DNA of 64,000 nucleotides, from assembly GCA_963736575.1 (NCBI GenBank), contig CAVTPD010000001.1, forward strand, positions 1,550,001 to 1,614,000, read 5' to 3'. The translations under genes and the position numbers were made by a program. This document shows, piece by piece, positions 1-8,573 of the stretch (position 1 is its first letter; the number at the start of each line of letters is the position of its first letter). The notes beneath the pieces are model-generated. The model did no database searches. It had not been told where the DNA came from and was given only the letters and a program-made list of their open reading frames with translations. The stretch comes from CAVTPD01 sp963736575 (GTDB taxonomy: Bacteria; Bacteroidota; Bacteroidia; Cytophagales; JAAEPT01).

Positions 1-1071
1 GAGCATTTACTTAGACTGCCCGAATCCATTCGGAAACAATTGGTATTCGAAAAAGGCTACGGTAAGCATTTTAATGTTGAAGACGAATATATTAGTGAAC
101 TCACAGGTGGTGTTGCTTCGCGTGACGAAATACTAAGCGATATTGGTTCGGCTATTATAGCTAAACCTATTTTATCTGATTTAGAGCAACTGAAAGAAGG
201 TGGTTTAATTTGGGGTTACCCACATTGTGCCCAGCAAAATGCCATTACTCAGAAAGCCATTGATAAAAAACTAACCTTAATTGCTTTCGAAGATATGAAT
301 GCCTGGTTCCCAAGCGGACAAGTAGGTAGACATACATTTTATAAGAACAACGAAATGGCCGGCTATTGCGCCGTAATCCATGCGTTGCAATTAAAAGGAA
401 TTGACGGTCATTACGGCAACCAAAGAAAGGTAATCATCTTTAGTTTTGGGGCGGTAAGCAGGGGAGCCATTTATGCATTAAAAGCCCACGGTTTCAGAGA
501 TATTACTATTTGTATACAACGACCCGATCATGAAGTACGTGAAGAAGTATTAGACGTGCATTATGTTCGGATTAGAAAAGGAAATGAAGGAGAACCGCGT
601 TTACTTATGGTAGAACACGACGGTACTGAACGTCCTTTATTAGATTTAATCAACGAGTCTGAAATTCTTATTAATGGTACTTTTCAGGATACCGACGATC
701 CTATAAATTATGTAAATGAAGACGAAAAAGCTGCTTTAAGACCGGGTAGTTTAATTATAGACATTAGCTGTGACGAGGGAATGGGCTTTTATTTCGCCAA
801 ACCTACTACCTTTAAAAACCCCATGTTTTCAGTAGATAAGATCGATTATTACGCGGTAGATCACACACCAAGTTATTTCTGGGAAAGTGCTTCTAGATCT
901 ATATCTGCTGCATTGTTAGTACATGTTCCTTCGGTGATTACCGGCCGTTCAAATTGGAAAAATAACCAGACCATACAAAATGCCATTAATATAGACGAGG
1001 GCGTAATTGTAAAACCCAGTATTCTACGGTTTCAGAATAGAAATACCGAATACCCACATTTAGTGAAATAG
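1..1071 (+). CDS. N5-(carboxyethyl)ornithine synthase-like dehydrogenase (5' partial)
   Basis: The frame is open from base 1, so the start codon lies outside the window; an internal TTG at 40 is not the likely start. The product resembles the alanine dehydrogenase / N5-(carboxyethyl)ornithine synthase family, NAD(P)H enzymes that reductively join a 2-oxo acid to an amino acid amine. Visible family signs are an N-terminal VFEKGYG block, a Rossmann-like stretch (FSFGAVSRGAIYALKAHGF), a later IIDISCDEGMGF block, and a DHTPSYFWESAS motif near the C-terminus. Length after the cut (about 356 residues) fits the family with a few N-terminal residues missing. A strong hairpin follows the stop. Family membership is fairly sure; the exact substrate is inference, and alanine dehydrogenase-like activity remains possible. 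Confidence 0.75.
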   Translation, partial: EHLLRLPESIRKQLVFEKGYGKHFNVEDEYISELTGGVASRDEILSDIGSAIIAKPILSDLEQLKEGGLIWGYPHCAQQNAITQKAIDKKLTLIAFEDMNAWFPSGQVGRHTFYKNNEMAGYCAVIHALQLKGIDGHYGNQRKVIIFSFGAVSRGAIYALKAHGFRDITICIQRPDHEVREEVLDVHYVRIRKGNEGEPRLLMVEHDGTERPLLDLINESEILINGTFQDTDDPINYVNEDEKAALRPGSLIIDISCDEGMGFYFAKPTTFKNPMFSVDKIDYYAVDHTPSYFWESASRSISAALLVHVPSVITGRSNWKNNQTIQNAINIDEGVIVKPSILRFQNRNTEYPHLVK

Positions 1072-1085
1072 TTGTATTGATTTAA

Positions 1086-1127
1086 AAATTGCTCTTTCAG
1101 CCTGATAAAAAGCGGAAAGAGCAATTT
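1086..1127. terminator. Bidirectional intrinsic terminator
   Basis: A perfect 13-bp stem (1086-1098 with 1115-1127) encloses a 16-nt loop. It is T-rich on both exits (ATTTTTG on the plus side, AATTTTTAAA on the minus side). It lies between two convergent genes, the ornithine synthase-like gene and copA, and could serve both. Confidence 0.8.
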
Positions 1128-1137
1128 ATTTTTGTTG

Positions 1138-3636
1138 TTAAATAGTAGAATTCCGTAATCGAAGTGCGTTAGCAATTACCGATACCGAACTAAAGCTCAT
1201 GGCCAAGGCCGCTATCATGGGCGACAATAGAATCCCAAAAACAGGAAACAAAACACCCGCAGCAATTGGAATACCTACGGTGTTGTAAATAAGTGCAAAA
1301 AACAAATTTTGCTTTATGTTTTTCATTACTGCATCGCTTAAATTCCTTGCTTTAACTATACCCTGTATATCGCCTTTTACTAAGGTTATCATAGCGCTTT
1401 CTATGGCAACATCTGTTCCGGTACCCATGGCAATACCAACATCACTTTGTGCTAAAGCGGGTGCGTCATTAATGCCATCGCCGGCCATAGCTACTACTTT
1501 TCCGTTTTTTTGTAAGTTTTCTACCTCTCTAAGTTTGCCTTCTGGTAACATACTTGCTTTAAAATCGGCAAGGTTCAATTCTTTAGCTACAGCTTGTGCG
1601 GTTTCATGATTATCACCGGTTAGCATAATAACAGCTATCCCTTTATCCTGAAGTTCTTTAATAGCGTTGGCACTTGTTTTTTTGATTTTATCTCCAATAA
1701 CCACATAACCAATCACTTCACCGTCTATGGATAAAAACGATACCGTTTTTCCTTGTTTTTGATACACTAAGGCTTCTTCCTTCATGTTGGGTAATAGAGA
1801 AGCATTGGCATATTCCATCATTTTAGGGTTCCCTAAATTTATTTTTTTACCGTTTATAGTTCCTTCTACACCTTTACCTGTAAGGGCACTAAAGCCATCT
1901 GTTTTTATAATTTCAATCTTTTGTTCTTTTCCGTATTTTACGCTTGCTTCGGCAAGGGGGTGTTCACTATGGTTGTTTAACGAAACAATGTATTGGAGAA
2001 CTTCTGTTTTGCTTAAGGATTCTACAAAAGAACCTACTTTTTCTACTGTAGGTTTGCCTTCGGTAATGGTTCCGGTTTTATCAATAATAAGGGTATCAAC
2101 TTTATCCATTTTTTCAAGCGCTTCTGCATTCTTTATTAGCACACCATTTTGTGCACCTTTGCCTACGCCCACCATTACGGACATGGGGGTTGCTAAACCT
2201 AAAGCACAAGGACAGGCAATAATTAAAACTGCAATAGCATTCACCAAAGCATATACATAAGCGGGTTCTGGGCCCCAAATAACCCAAACCGAATAGGTTA
2301 TTAAAGAAATAATAACTACCGTAGGAACGAAATATCCAGAAACTTTATCGGCCAATTTTTGAATAGGAGCACGGCTTCTGCTGGCATTGTTTACCATATG
2401 GATAATCTGTGAAAGCAAGGTGTCTGAACCAATTTTTTCGGCCTTCATCAAAAAAGATTGATTTCCGTTGATGGTACCACTGTTCACTTTATTGCCTGGT
2501 GACTTATGTACAGGAATTGGTTCTCCTGTAATCATAGATTCATCAATACTGGTAGTTCCTTCTGTAATGGCGCCATCTACCGGAATTTTATCACCGGGTT
2601 TAACTTTTAGGATATCATTTAATTCTATGTTATCTATGCTTACTTCTACTTCTGAACCATCTACTATTTTAGTGGCTTTGTTGGGGGCTAACTTTAGCAA
2701 CTCTTTTACGGCACTATTGGTTTTGCTGTGTGCTCTTGCTTCTAAAAGTTGACCTAGCAGAACAAGTGTTAAAATTACAGTAGCAGCTTCAAAATAAACA
2801 TGTACGGCACCCGATTCGGTTTTAAATTGATCCGGGAAAAAATCAGGGAAGAGCATTCCTAATAAACTAAACAACCATGCTACACCGGAACCAATGCCAA
2901 TAAGCGTGAACATATTTAGATTCCAAGTTTTTATGCTTTTATAGGCCCGTTCAAAGAACATCCAAGCAGCGTAAAAAACCACTGGAATAGATAATATCAA
3001 CTGAACCCAATTCCATGTTTTCTGTTCCATTATGCGGTACAATGGGTTATTAGGAATCATTTCGCTCATGGCGATTAAAAAGATGGGCAAGGTAAAAGCA
3101 ACTGCTATCCAAAATTTCTTTAACAGTTTTTTATAGGTTTTTTCTTCTGCCGAAAGATCGGGCTCTTTGGGTACTAAATCCATTCCGCAGATAGGGCAAG
3201 CACCGGATTCATCTTTTACTACTTCCGGGTGCATTGGGCAGGTCCATTGCTCTGCGGATGAAGTAGATAGTTTTTGCTCTTCTACCAAGTCCATCCCGCA
3301 AACAGGACAATCGCCGGGTTTATCATAGGTTTTGTCGCCTTCGCAATGCATAGGACAGTAAAAAGTACCTGTTCCTTTACTTTTCGGTTTTTCTCCTTTT
3401 TTATCTTTGTGAGCAGGATGTGCTTCCGAAGTATGTATACTATAGCGGCCACCGTCGTTTTTTAAAGCTTCTTGAAATTTTTCAATAGGAATATGTGACT
3501 CCATTTCAATACTAGCTTCCGCCTTTTCTAAATCGACCACCACATTTGATACACCTTCCACTTTTGAAAGCGTTTCTTCAACATGATTACGACAACCGTT
3601 GCAACTCATTCCGTGTATGTGGTAGGTATGTTTCAT
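1138..3636 (-). CDS. copA: Copper-translocating P-type ATPase
   Basis: P1B-type ATPase that exports copper from the cytoplasm using ATP. The domains in order are: an N-terminal HMA domain with the metal motif MSCNGC (Cys12, Cys15); two short Cys/Met/His heavy-metal-binding modules (about residues 93-118 and 131-156, each ending CP-C-GMDLV); a membrane region; the actuator TGE (370-372); the metal-site CPC (475-477); the phosphorylated DKTGT (Asp519); a SEHPLAEA motif; and a GDGINDAPAL hinge. At 832 residues it is complete. The CPC and HP motifs argue for Cu(I), although silver is also possible. An HMA-AraC regulator gene lies 84 bases upstream on the same strand, which suggests metal-responsive control. 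The ATG start directly precedes the HMA domain. Confidence 0.95.
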   Translation of the reverse strand: MKHTYHIHGMSCNGCRNHVEETLSKVEGVSNVVVDLEKAEASIEMESHIPIEKFQEALKNDGGRYSIHTSEAHPAHKDKKGEKPKSKGTGTFYCPMHCEGDKTYDKPGDCPVCGMDLVEEQKLSTSSAEQWTCPMHPEVVKDESGACPICGMDLVPKEPDLSAEEKTYKKLLKKFWIAVAFTLPIFLIAMSEMIPNNPLYRIMEQKTWNWVQLILSIPVVFYAAWMFFERAYKSIKTWNLNMFTLIGIGSGVAWLFSLLGMLFPDFFPDQFKTESGAVHVYFEAATVILTLVLLGQLLEARAHSKTNSAVKELLKLAPNKATKIVDGSEVEVSIDNIELNDILKVKPGDKIPVDGAITEGTTSIDESMITGEPIPVHKSPGNKVNSGTINGNQSFLMKAEKIGSDTLLSQIIHMVNNASRSRAPIQKLADKVSGYFVPTVVIISLITYSVWVIWGPEPAYVYALVNAIAVLIIACPCALGLATPMSVMVGVGKGAQNGVLIKNAEALEKMDKVDTLIIDKTGTITEGKPTVEKVGSFVESLSKTEVLQYIVSLNNHSEHPLAEASVKYGKEQKIEIIKTDGFSALTGKGVEGTINGKKINLGNPKMMEYANASLLPNMKEEALVYQKQGKTVSFLSIDGEVIGYVVIGDKIKKTSANAIKELQDKGIAVIMLTGDNHETAQAVAKELNLADFKASMLPEGKLREVENLQKNGKVVAMAGDGINDAPALAQSDVGIAMGTGTDVAIESAMITLVKGDIQGIVKARNLSDAVMKNIKQNLFFALIYNTVGIPIAAGVLFPVFGILLSPMIAALAMSFSSVSVIANALRLRNSTI

Positions 3637-3660
3637 GATTTCTTAACCTTAATTATAGAA

Positions 3661-3668
3661 CAAAGGTG
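3661..3668 (-). promoter_or_regulatory. Possible -7 element for copA
   Basis: Read on the minus strand this is CACCTTTG, seven of eight matches to the Bacteroidota -7 consensus TAnnTTTG, ending 24 bases before the copA ATG. No convincing -33 TTG partner is seen, so this is a weak call. It would allow copA to be transcribed separately from the regulator upstream. Confidence 0.3.
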
Positions 3669-3720
3669 CGTTTTCTTGACCGGTATTGTTTTACGTTATT
3701 ATGGAATAGATTTATAAGAT

Positions 3721-4281
3721 TTACAACTCTTCCAGTGGTTTCCGTTTTACGCTTCCTAGTTTTTTAAAATGGCTTGGTGTTAGACCGGTAACTTTTTTAA
3801 ACTGATTGCTTAAATAGGCTACACTTGAATAATTAATTTGATCGGCAATTTCACTTAAGCTAAGTTCATCATAGACCAAGAGTTCTTTTACCTTTTCAAT
3901 TTTTTGAAGGATGTAATATTTTTCAATAGTAAGCCCTTCAACTTCTGAAAATAAATTGCTTAAGGCACTGTAATCTTGGTGCATTTCTGAGGCTAAAAAT
4001 TCGGAAAGGGTACTTTTGATCCCGTTGTTTTGGTTTTGTACTAAGTCAGTAATTAGGTTCTTTACCTTTTCAATGGTTTTAGACTTTTTGTTGTCTAGTA
4101 AATCAAAACCTAAAAGCTGAAGTTCTTGTAGTAGTTGTTCTTTTACCGCAGAAATGTCTGTTTCTTGTAGGTCTACTTCACCCAATTCAACCTGAATGGG
4201 GTGAAGGTCTAGTTTTTCTAGAATTGATTTTACCACCATTTTACAGCGGTTACAAACCATATTTTTAATAAAGAGTTTCAT
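3721..4281 (-). CDS. HMA-like domain / AraC-type HTH regulator
   Basis: A 186-residue protein with two recognisable parts. Residues 1 to about 65 look like a heavy-metal-associated fold, with CNRC (Cys10, Cys13) just after the first strand where HMA domains hold their metal pair. Residues from about 120 to the end form an AraC-type double helix-turn-helix (SLSEIADQINYSSVAYLSNQFKKVTGLTP spans the second half; the signature is the A-x-x-x-x-Y-S-x-x-Y-L-S-x-x-F-K spacing). The gene lies directly upstream of copA on the same strand. The natural inference is a copper- or soft-metal-responsive regulator of copA. Domain assignment rests on motifs seen here; metal sensing is inference. No membrane segment or signal peptide is present, so it should act in the cytoplasm. 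Confidence 0.75.
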   Translation of the reverse strand: MKLFIKNMVCNRCKMVVKSILEKLDLHPIQVELGEVDLQETDISAVKEQLLQELQLLGFDLLDNKKSKTIEKVKNLITDLVQNQNNGIKSTLSEFLASEMHQDYSALSNLFSEVEGLTIEKYYILQKIEKVKELLVYDELSLSEIADQINYSSVAYLSNQFKKVTGLTPSHFKKLGSVKRKPLEEL

Positions 4282-4373
4282 TTTTTTTCGGCTTACAGAA
4301 AAGACCTTGTACTCATCTGTAAAGTTACCAGTATGTACTATAAACCCTAATTATGCCGTCAAAAATCAACACT

Positions 4374-4390
4374 CCCGAACAACTTCCGGG
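4374..4390 (-). terminator. Weak hairpin downstream of the symporter gene
   Basis: The arms CCCG-AA and TT-C-CGGG pair with one bulged C around a short loop. On the minus strand a T-rich stretch (GATTTTT) follows about 6 bases later. It sits 60 bases past the symporter stop codon and upstream of the AraC-type gene. It could terminate the symporter transcript, but the stem is short. Confidence 0.3.
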
Positions 4391-4449
4391 TTAAAGGTTT
4401 CGCTTGCCTATTATATTATGAGATGCTTTGAAGGTTTTGTGAAAAAAAC

Positions 4450-5751
4450 TTATTTCAATTTTTTCACCAACAAACCCAGTAAGGCACCTACTAGAATGGT
4501 TACCGTAATTTTAGGGGAAATGCCAAAAACAATAAGTCCTACAACTAAACCCAAAACACCGCCAAAGGTGCTGCCTATATAGCGGTACGGATTGGTTTTT
4601 TGCAACAAAATATAAATGCTGGGTATAGCTAATAGAATGCGTAAAGCGCTACCAATAAGGGTGATGTCTACAATGTTTTTCCATACAAAACTTAAGACCA
4701 TAGCTACCAGTATTACCAATACCGTAATAATACGCAACTGTTTTACTTTACCTTGTTTTGAAGTTCCGTTGACTAAATGTGATGCTACTGCAAAAACAGA
4801 AGTATCGGCTGTACTCATTAATCCGGCAAAAAGCATCACCAAAAATAGGGGCAATGCTTTAGCTGTAACTTCCTTACTAATAACATAGGTAAATGCATGA
4901 GCTGGGTCTAAAGTTGTATTCATAGCATACGCTTTAAGACCAATAAACAGCAGTAAGGTGGCCACTATCAAAATAGGCACTACTGAAAAAGCCATTCCTT
5001 GTTTCACCGCTTTGGGGTTTTTTCCGGCATAACAAAGTTGGTAGCGGTCGGCCATTCCAAAAACGGATAAGGCACCATATATGATAAATCCTACTAGACT
5101 ACCGGCAGGCAATTCGTAATTGGCATTTTGTAAAACTTCAGTATAATCATTGGTTTTCATAACGTTATACACGGTAAAACCCAACAAAATAAGAATGATA
5201 AAAGCTTGCAGGATGTCGGTGAAAATAACGGCGTTAAAACCGGATAAAAGCACATAACAAAGAATAATCAATGAAGTAAACGCAAGCGCATACCCATAAT
5301 CCATAATACCAAAATAAGCGATCACTTTAGCACCGCCCACTAAGGAAAGTAAAATGCCAAAAAAGTCTACCAATACGGTAATACCGTTGGTTACTATCTT
5401 AGTACTAGCATTTCCGGTAAGGTATTTAGGCATGTCTCCAAAAGTGTAAAACTGTCCTTTTTGGGATAAACGACTTACACGCGGACTGGCCCAGAAAGCA
5501 AATAGGAGGTAACCCACCAATAAACCACTTACCAACCAAAATATTCCACTTCCGAAAGAATAAGCAAAACCGGTAAAGGTAATAAAGGTGCTAATACCAA
5601 CGGCGCCAGCAAATTTAGAAGCTAAGATTGAAAACCCAGAACGACTTCTGCCGCCAATTAGAAAATCTTCTTCCGTAGAATTTTTAGAAATAAAATAGGT
5701 GATAACTATTAGTAAAGCGGAATAAATTCCCAAATAGATATATAAAGACAT
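4450..5751 (-). CDS. Sodium:solute symporter family transporter
   Basis: A 433-residue integral membrane protein with about a dozen hydrophobic segments. It has sodium/solute symporter (SSS) features: an N-terminal helix, the DFLIGGRS block, a conserved helix around GAVGISTFITFTGFAYSFG, and the LMSTADTSVFAVASHLV block near residue 315, where SSS proteins carry sodium-site Ser/Thr residues. The family moves small solutes such as sugars, amino acids, pantothenate or proline across the inner membrane with Na+. The substrate cannot be told from the sequence, and the neighbours (small stress-type enzymes upstream, a copper regulator downstream) give no clue. The start is the first ATG, directly before the first membrane helix. 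Confidence 0.88.
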   Translation of the reverse strand: MSLYIYLGIYSALLIVITYFISKNSTEEDFLIGGRSRSGFSILASKFAGAVGISTFITFTGFAYSFGSGIFWLVSGLLVGYLLFAFWASPRVSRLSQKGQFYTFGDMPKYLTGNASTKIVTNGITVLVDFFGILLSLVGGAKVIAYFGIMDYGYALAFTSLIILCYVLLSGFNAVIFTDILQAFIILILLGFTVYNVMKTNDYTEVLQNANYELPAGSLVGFIIYGALSVFGMADRYQLCYAGKNPKAVKQGMAFSVVPILIVATLLLFIGLKAYAMNTTLDPAHAFTYVISKEVTAKALPLFLVMLFAGLMSTADTSVFAVASHLVNGTSKQGKVKQLRIITVLVILVAMVLSFVWKNIVDITLIGSALRILLAIPSIYILLQKTNPYRYIGSTFGGVLGLVVGLIVFGISPKITVTILVGALLGLLVKKLK

Positions 5752-5823
5752 TTTCTATAAAATCGATTTTTAAGCCTGTAAAACTATAAAAAAAGAAGGA
5801 AGAAGAGGGGGTGTCTTTTTAAT

Positions 5824-6207
5824 TTAAACGGGAATTACATAAGAGTGTAGCGTTTTAATAATGGTTTTTCCGGCACTGGTAAACTCATAAACATCACAAA
5901 AAGCATACTTTTTATTGTCTTTCATTATTATTTCACCATTAACCGAAGCCTCTTTGCCGTGTGTAATCATTTGATGAATGCTCATCTCTATTGGTGTATG
6001 ATTAGCCATTTTGTTAATGAGCTTGGCAAAATCTTCTTTTCCTTTAATGCTTTGGTTTCCATAAATATTCCAAACAACATCGTTGCTAATGTGTTTTAAA
6101 ATAAACTCAACATTAGCTTTTGCAAACGCAATATTAAACTCTTTTATAAAAGTTTTTTTAGGTGAATTACCACAATCGGGAAGTATGTTAATTTTGAAAT
6201 TACTCAT
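5824..6207 (-). CDS. SnoaL/NTF2-like family protein
   Basis: A 127-residue protein with the small NTF2-like pattern: an N-terminal helix (FIKEFNIAFAKANVEFILKHI), then the VVWNIYGNQSIKGKEDFAKLI block typical of SnoaL-like proteins, then a sheet ending in KTLHSYVIPV. Such folds act as cone-shaped isomerases, cyclases or ligand-binding proteins, and most bacterial stand-alone members have no known substrate. The gene starts four bases after the DHFR-like gene stops, so the two are almost certainly co-transcribed. The whole minus-strand group faces a GlxA-type regulator. No catalytic role is claimed. Confidence 0.75.
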   Translation of the reverse strand: MSNFKINILPDCGNSPKKTFIKEFNIAFAKANVEFILKHISNDVVWNIYGNQSIKGKEDFAKLINKMANHTPIEMSIHQMITHGKEASVNGEIIMKDNKKYAFCDVYEFTSAGKTIIKTLHSYVIPV

Positions 6208-6211
6208 TAGC

Positions 6212-6793
6212 TTATTCTTTTAGGTATTTTAGAACAACTATTCCGCAATCAAATTTCTTAACCTCGTCTAGTTTTAAGGGTAGTTTTTCAAGTAGTTGAT
6301 TAAAAAGAGGCATGCCTTTACCAATAGCTGTTGGGTTTATGAACAACTGGTATTCGTCAATTAAATGTTCTTTGATTAAAGAAGACACAAAAGCGGAACC
6401 ACCATAGGCTATAATATCCTCACCATTTTGTTGTTTCAATTCTGAAATACCATCAGCAAGTGATTTCTCCGAATATATCGTATTTGGCCATTGCTTTAAT
6501 TCTTCTGAAGACGGAGCCACTTTTTTAGAAAAAACAACCTTTTGTACATCAGTCATTATTTTACCAAATTCATACTCTGGGTTTTTGGGATCTTTGGTTA
6601 CCGCTTCCCAATGTGGAATAAAACCTGCGGCAAAGCTTTTACCCATTACAATACAGTCTACGTTTTCGGTAATTTTCCACGTATAATTTTTTAATTCATT
6701 GTCCCAATTCCAAGTCATCCAATCCATTTCACCATTGGGACCGGCCATAAAACCATCTAATGAAACTTGGGTTTGTAGTTTTAATTTTCTCAT
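6212..6793 (-). CDS. Dihydrofolate reductase family protein (RibD C-terminal-like)
   Basis: A 193-residue protein beginning RKLKLQTQVSLDGFMAGPNGEMDWM, the standard opening of the DHFR/RibD-C superfamily (a first strand, then S-L-D-G). Further matches are DCIVMGKSFAAGF, KVVFSKK and DIIAYGGSAFVSSLI, the nucleotide-binding glycine turn, and a C-terminal LDEYQLFINPTAIGKG block. Stand-alone members are widespread and are usually annotated only as dihydrofolate reductase family protein; they are not the housekeeping FolA. The gene is followed after four bases by the NTF2-like gene and preceded by a decayed VOC gene. An NAD(P)H-dependent reductase role is known for the family, but the substrate here is unknown. 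Confidence 0.82.
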   Translation of the reverse strand: MRKLKLQTQVSLDGFMAGPNGEMDWMTWNWDNELKNYTWKITENVDCIVMGKSFAAGFIPHWEAVTKDPKNPEYEFGKIMTDVQKVVFSKKVAPSSEELKQWPNTIYSEKSLADGISELKQQNGEDIIAYGGSAFVSSLIKEHLIDEYQLFINPTAIGKGMPLFNQLLEKLPLKLDEVKKFDCGIVVLKYLKE

Positions 6794-6797
6794 AAGT

Positions 6798-6966
6798 TTA
6801 AATGTTAGCTTTTAAAATACTGTTTCTATTGCCTTCTGTATCTTTAAATGAAACAAATAGACTTTTCACTAGGTTCACCAAATACAGCCTTGTAAAAGGA
6901 CGCTGCACTTTGGGCATTTTTGTACGGTAATTTAAAGTGTACAACTGGATTCAGTTTATTATTCTT
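6798..6966 (-). pseudogene. Remnant of a VOC (glyoxalase/bleomycin-resistance) family gene
   Basis: Between two intact genes the minus strand encodes two pieces of a VOC-fold protein in different frames. The first piece (from about 6966 down to 6846) reads NPVVHFKLPYKNAQSAASFY then KAVFG, the usual N-terminal strand-helix of the family, and soon hits a stop. In a shifted frame the following bases read VSFKDTEGNRNSIL, the usual C-terminal strand, ending at a stop at 6798-6800. Roughly the middle 60-80 codons expected in such a protein are missing, and no start codon is apparent. This is best explained by an internal deletion with a frame change. Confidence 0.7.
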
Positions 6967-7411
6967 AGGAATTAAAAGCGGATTCTAAATCGGCAATAAT
7001 AAATTTTTTCATTTTTAACATGGCAGTCATTACTTTTTGAGATTTTTCGGGATTACCCGATTTCATCATATTCATAAATTGCTGAGGGACAATTTGCCAC
7101 GATAATCCGTATTTGTCTTTACACCAACCGCATTGGCTTTCCTTGCCACCATCAGCAGTTAAATTATTCCAGAAATAATCTACCTCTTCCTGACCATCGC
7201 AATGTATTAGAAAGGAGACCGCTTCAGTAAATTTAAATTGCGGACCGCCGTTTAAGGCTGAAATCTTCATTCCATCCAGTTCAAACTCCACTACTAAATT
7301 TGAAGCAGATAAAATTTTAGAGTTTTTAAATAGACTGCAATAAAATTCTGCGGCTTCTTTTGCTTGGTTATTAAACCATAGAAAAGGGGTGATTTTTTGT
7401 AATTGACTCAT
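6965..7411 (-). CDS. VOC family protein, PhnB-like
   Basis: A 148-residue protein of the PhnB-like branch of the vicinal-oxygen-chelate superfamily. It shows the opening ITPFLWFNNQAKEAAEFYCSLF, a middle VSFLIHCDGQEEVDYFWNNL, the KESQCGWCKDKYGLSWQIVP block, and a C-terminal helix with KVMTAMLKMKKF. Database names for this group (3-demethylubiquinone-9 3-methyltransferase-like) are historical; activity is unknown for most members. It is the first gene of a minus-strand group, and a good -7 promoter element lies about 50 bases upstream. The VOC remnant that follows overlaps its stop codon. Confidence 0.85.
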   Translation of the reverse strand: MSQLQKITPFLWFNNQAKEAAEFYCSLFKNSKILSASNLVVEFELDGMKISALNGGPQFKFTEAVSFLIHCDGQEEVDYFWNNLTADGGKESQCGWCKDKYGLSWQIVPQQFMNMMKSGNPEKSQKVMTAMLKMKKFIIADLESAFNS

Positions 7412-7461
7412 AGTTATTTCTTATTGGTAGGTATTTTGTAAAGGATGAAAATTATTTATTG

Positions 7462-7469
7462 CAAACATA
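7462..7469 (-). promoter_or_regulatory. -7 promoter element for the VOC/DHFR/NTF2 group
   Basis: Read on the minus strand, TATGTTTG is an exact match to the Bacteroidota consensus TAnnTTTG. It lies 50 bases before the VOC gene start, in the 159-base gap between this group and the divergent GlxA-type regulator. No clear -33 TTG is seen at the usual spacing. Confidence 0.45.
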
Positions 7470-7570
7470 AAAGAGATACGGTTTAAATTTAGGGTGTATA
7501 ATTGACTAAATAAAGGGTTGATTGCGACAAGTTCTTCCCTTAAATTGTACGTTTAAATCTTTCAAGATTA

Positions 7571-8563
7571 ATGAAACACGTTTCTATTCTTATCCCTAAA
7601 GGCCAGTACAGTATTGTTAATATTGCTGGTTCGTACCAAATCTTAAATTGGGCCAACGATGTCTTTTTTCAGCAAACAAGAAAACCTTTGTTTAAGGTAG
7701 AATTTGTAGGGCACCAGACGCCTGCCAACGATGCCGATGGTTTTTATACGGTAACGCCACCTAAAACAATTAATGAAGTCACAAAGACCGATTTAGTAAT
7801 TATACCAGCTGTGCATGGGGATTTGAAAACCTCCATTGAAATGAACAAAGCAGTGATTAGTTGGGTAAGCAAGCAATACGATAATGGGGCAGAAATTGCA
7901 GCGTTTTGCATTGGTGCTTTTTTATTGGCAGAAACGGGCATCTTAAACGGAAAAACCTGTTCTACTCATTGGGCACACGCTAAAGAATTGCAAGAAATGT
8001 TTCCGGAAATAAAGGTACATGGAGAAAATATAGTTTCGATAAATCAAGGGATTTACACCAGCGGCGGGGCCTATGCGTTTACTAATTTGGTGGTTTACTT
8101 GATTGAACGTTTTGGTGGACGAGAACTGGCTTTAATGACGGCAAAGGCTTTTATGATTGATGTAGACAAAAATAATCAGTCGCTGTTTATGATTTTTAAC
8201 GGTCAAAAAGACCATGGTGATAACTTGGTTTTAAAAATTCAGACTGAAATTGAAAATGAGTTTTCCGAGAATATGAATGTGGCAGAATTAGCCAGTAAAT
8301 ACGCCACCAACCGCCGTACATTAGAAAGAAGGTTTAAAAGTGCTACTGGAAATTCGGTTATCGAATATGTGCAACGGGTGCGGGTAGAGAGTGCCAAGAA
8401 AATTTTGGAACATCCTAAAAAATCGGTGACGGACGCTATGTATGAAGTGGGCTATAATGACGCCAAATCCTTCCGTGAAGTGTTTAAGAAATACGTAGGC
8501 GCCAGTCCGCAGGAATATAAAAAGAAATTTACTAGTGGGGTGGCAGAGGTTTTACTCAATTAA
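7571..8563 (+). CDS. GlxA family transcriptional regulator (DJ-1/PfpI domain + AraC HTH)
   Basis: A 330-residue protein. Residues 1 to about 185 form a DJ-1/PfpI (class I glutamine amidotransferase-like) domain with the nucleophile-elbow AAFCIGAFLLAETGIL followed by STHWAHAKEL, both typical of GlxA regulators. From about residue 225 to 320 comes an AraC/XylS double helix-turn-helix: NMNVAELASKYATNRRTLERRF, then KSVTDAMYEVGYNDAKSFREVFKKYVGASPQEYKKKF. These proteins are cytoplasmic activators; the N-terminal domain is thought to bind a ligand rather than hydrolyse glutamine. It is divergent from the VOC/DHFR/NTF2 group, which makes that group a plausible target. It converges with the YdeI gene ten bases beyond its stop. 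Confidence 0.92.
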   Translation: MKHVSILIPKGQYSIVNIAGSYQILNWANDVFFQQTRKPLFKVEFVGHQTPANDADGFYTVTPPKTINEVTKTDLVIIPAVHGDLKTSIEMNKAVISWVSKQYDNGAEIAAFCIGAFLLAETGILNGKTCSTHWAHAKELQEMFPEIKVHGENIVSINQGIYTSGGAYAFTNLVVYLIERFGGRELALMTAKAFMIDVDKNNQSLFMIFNGQKDHGDNLVLKIQTEIENEFSENMNVAELASKYATNRRTLERRFKSATGNSVIEYVQRVRVESAKKILEHPKKSVTDAMYEVGYNDAKSFREVFKKYVGASPQEYKKKFTSGVAEVLLN

Positions 8564-8573
8564 AGCCATGTAT

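Noticed and set aside
5787..5812. Polypurine tract between the NTF2-like and symporter genes
   Set aside because: It is short, has no repeat unit or hairpin, and is in a small intergenic gap; no function can be argued.
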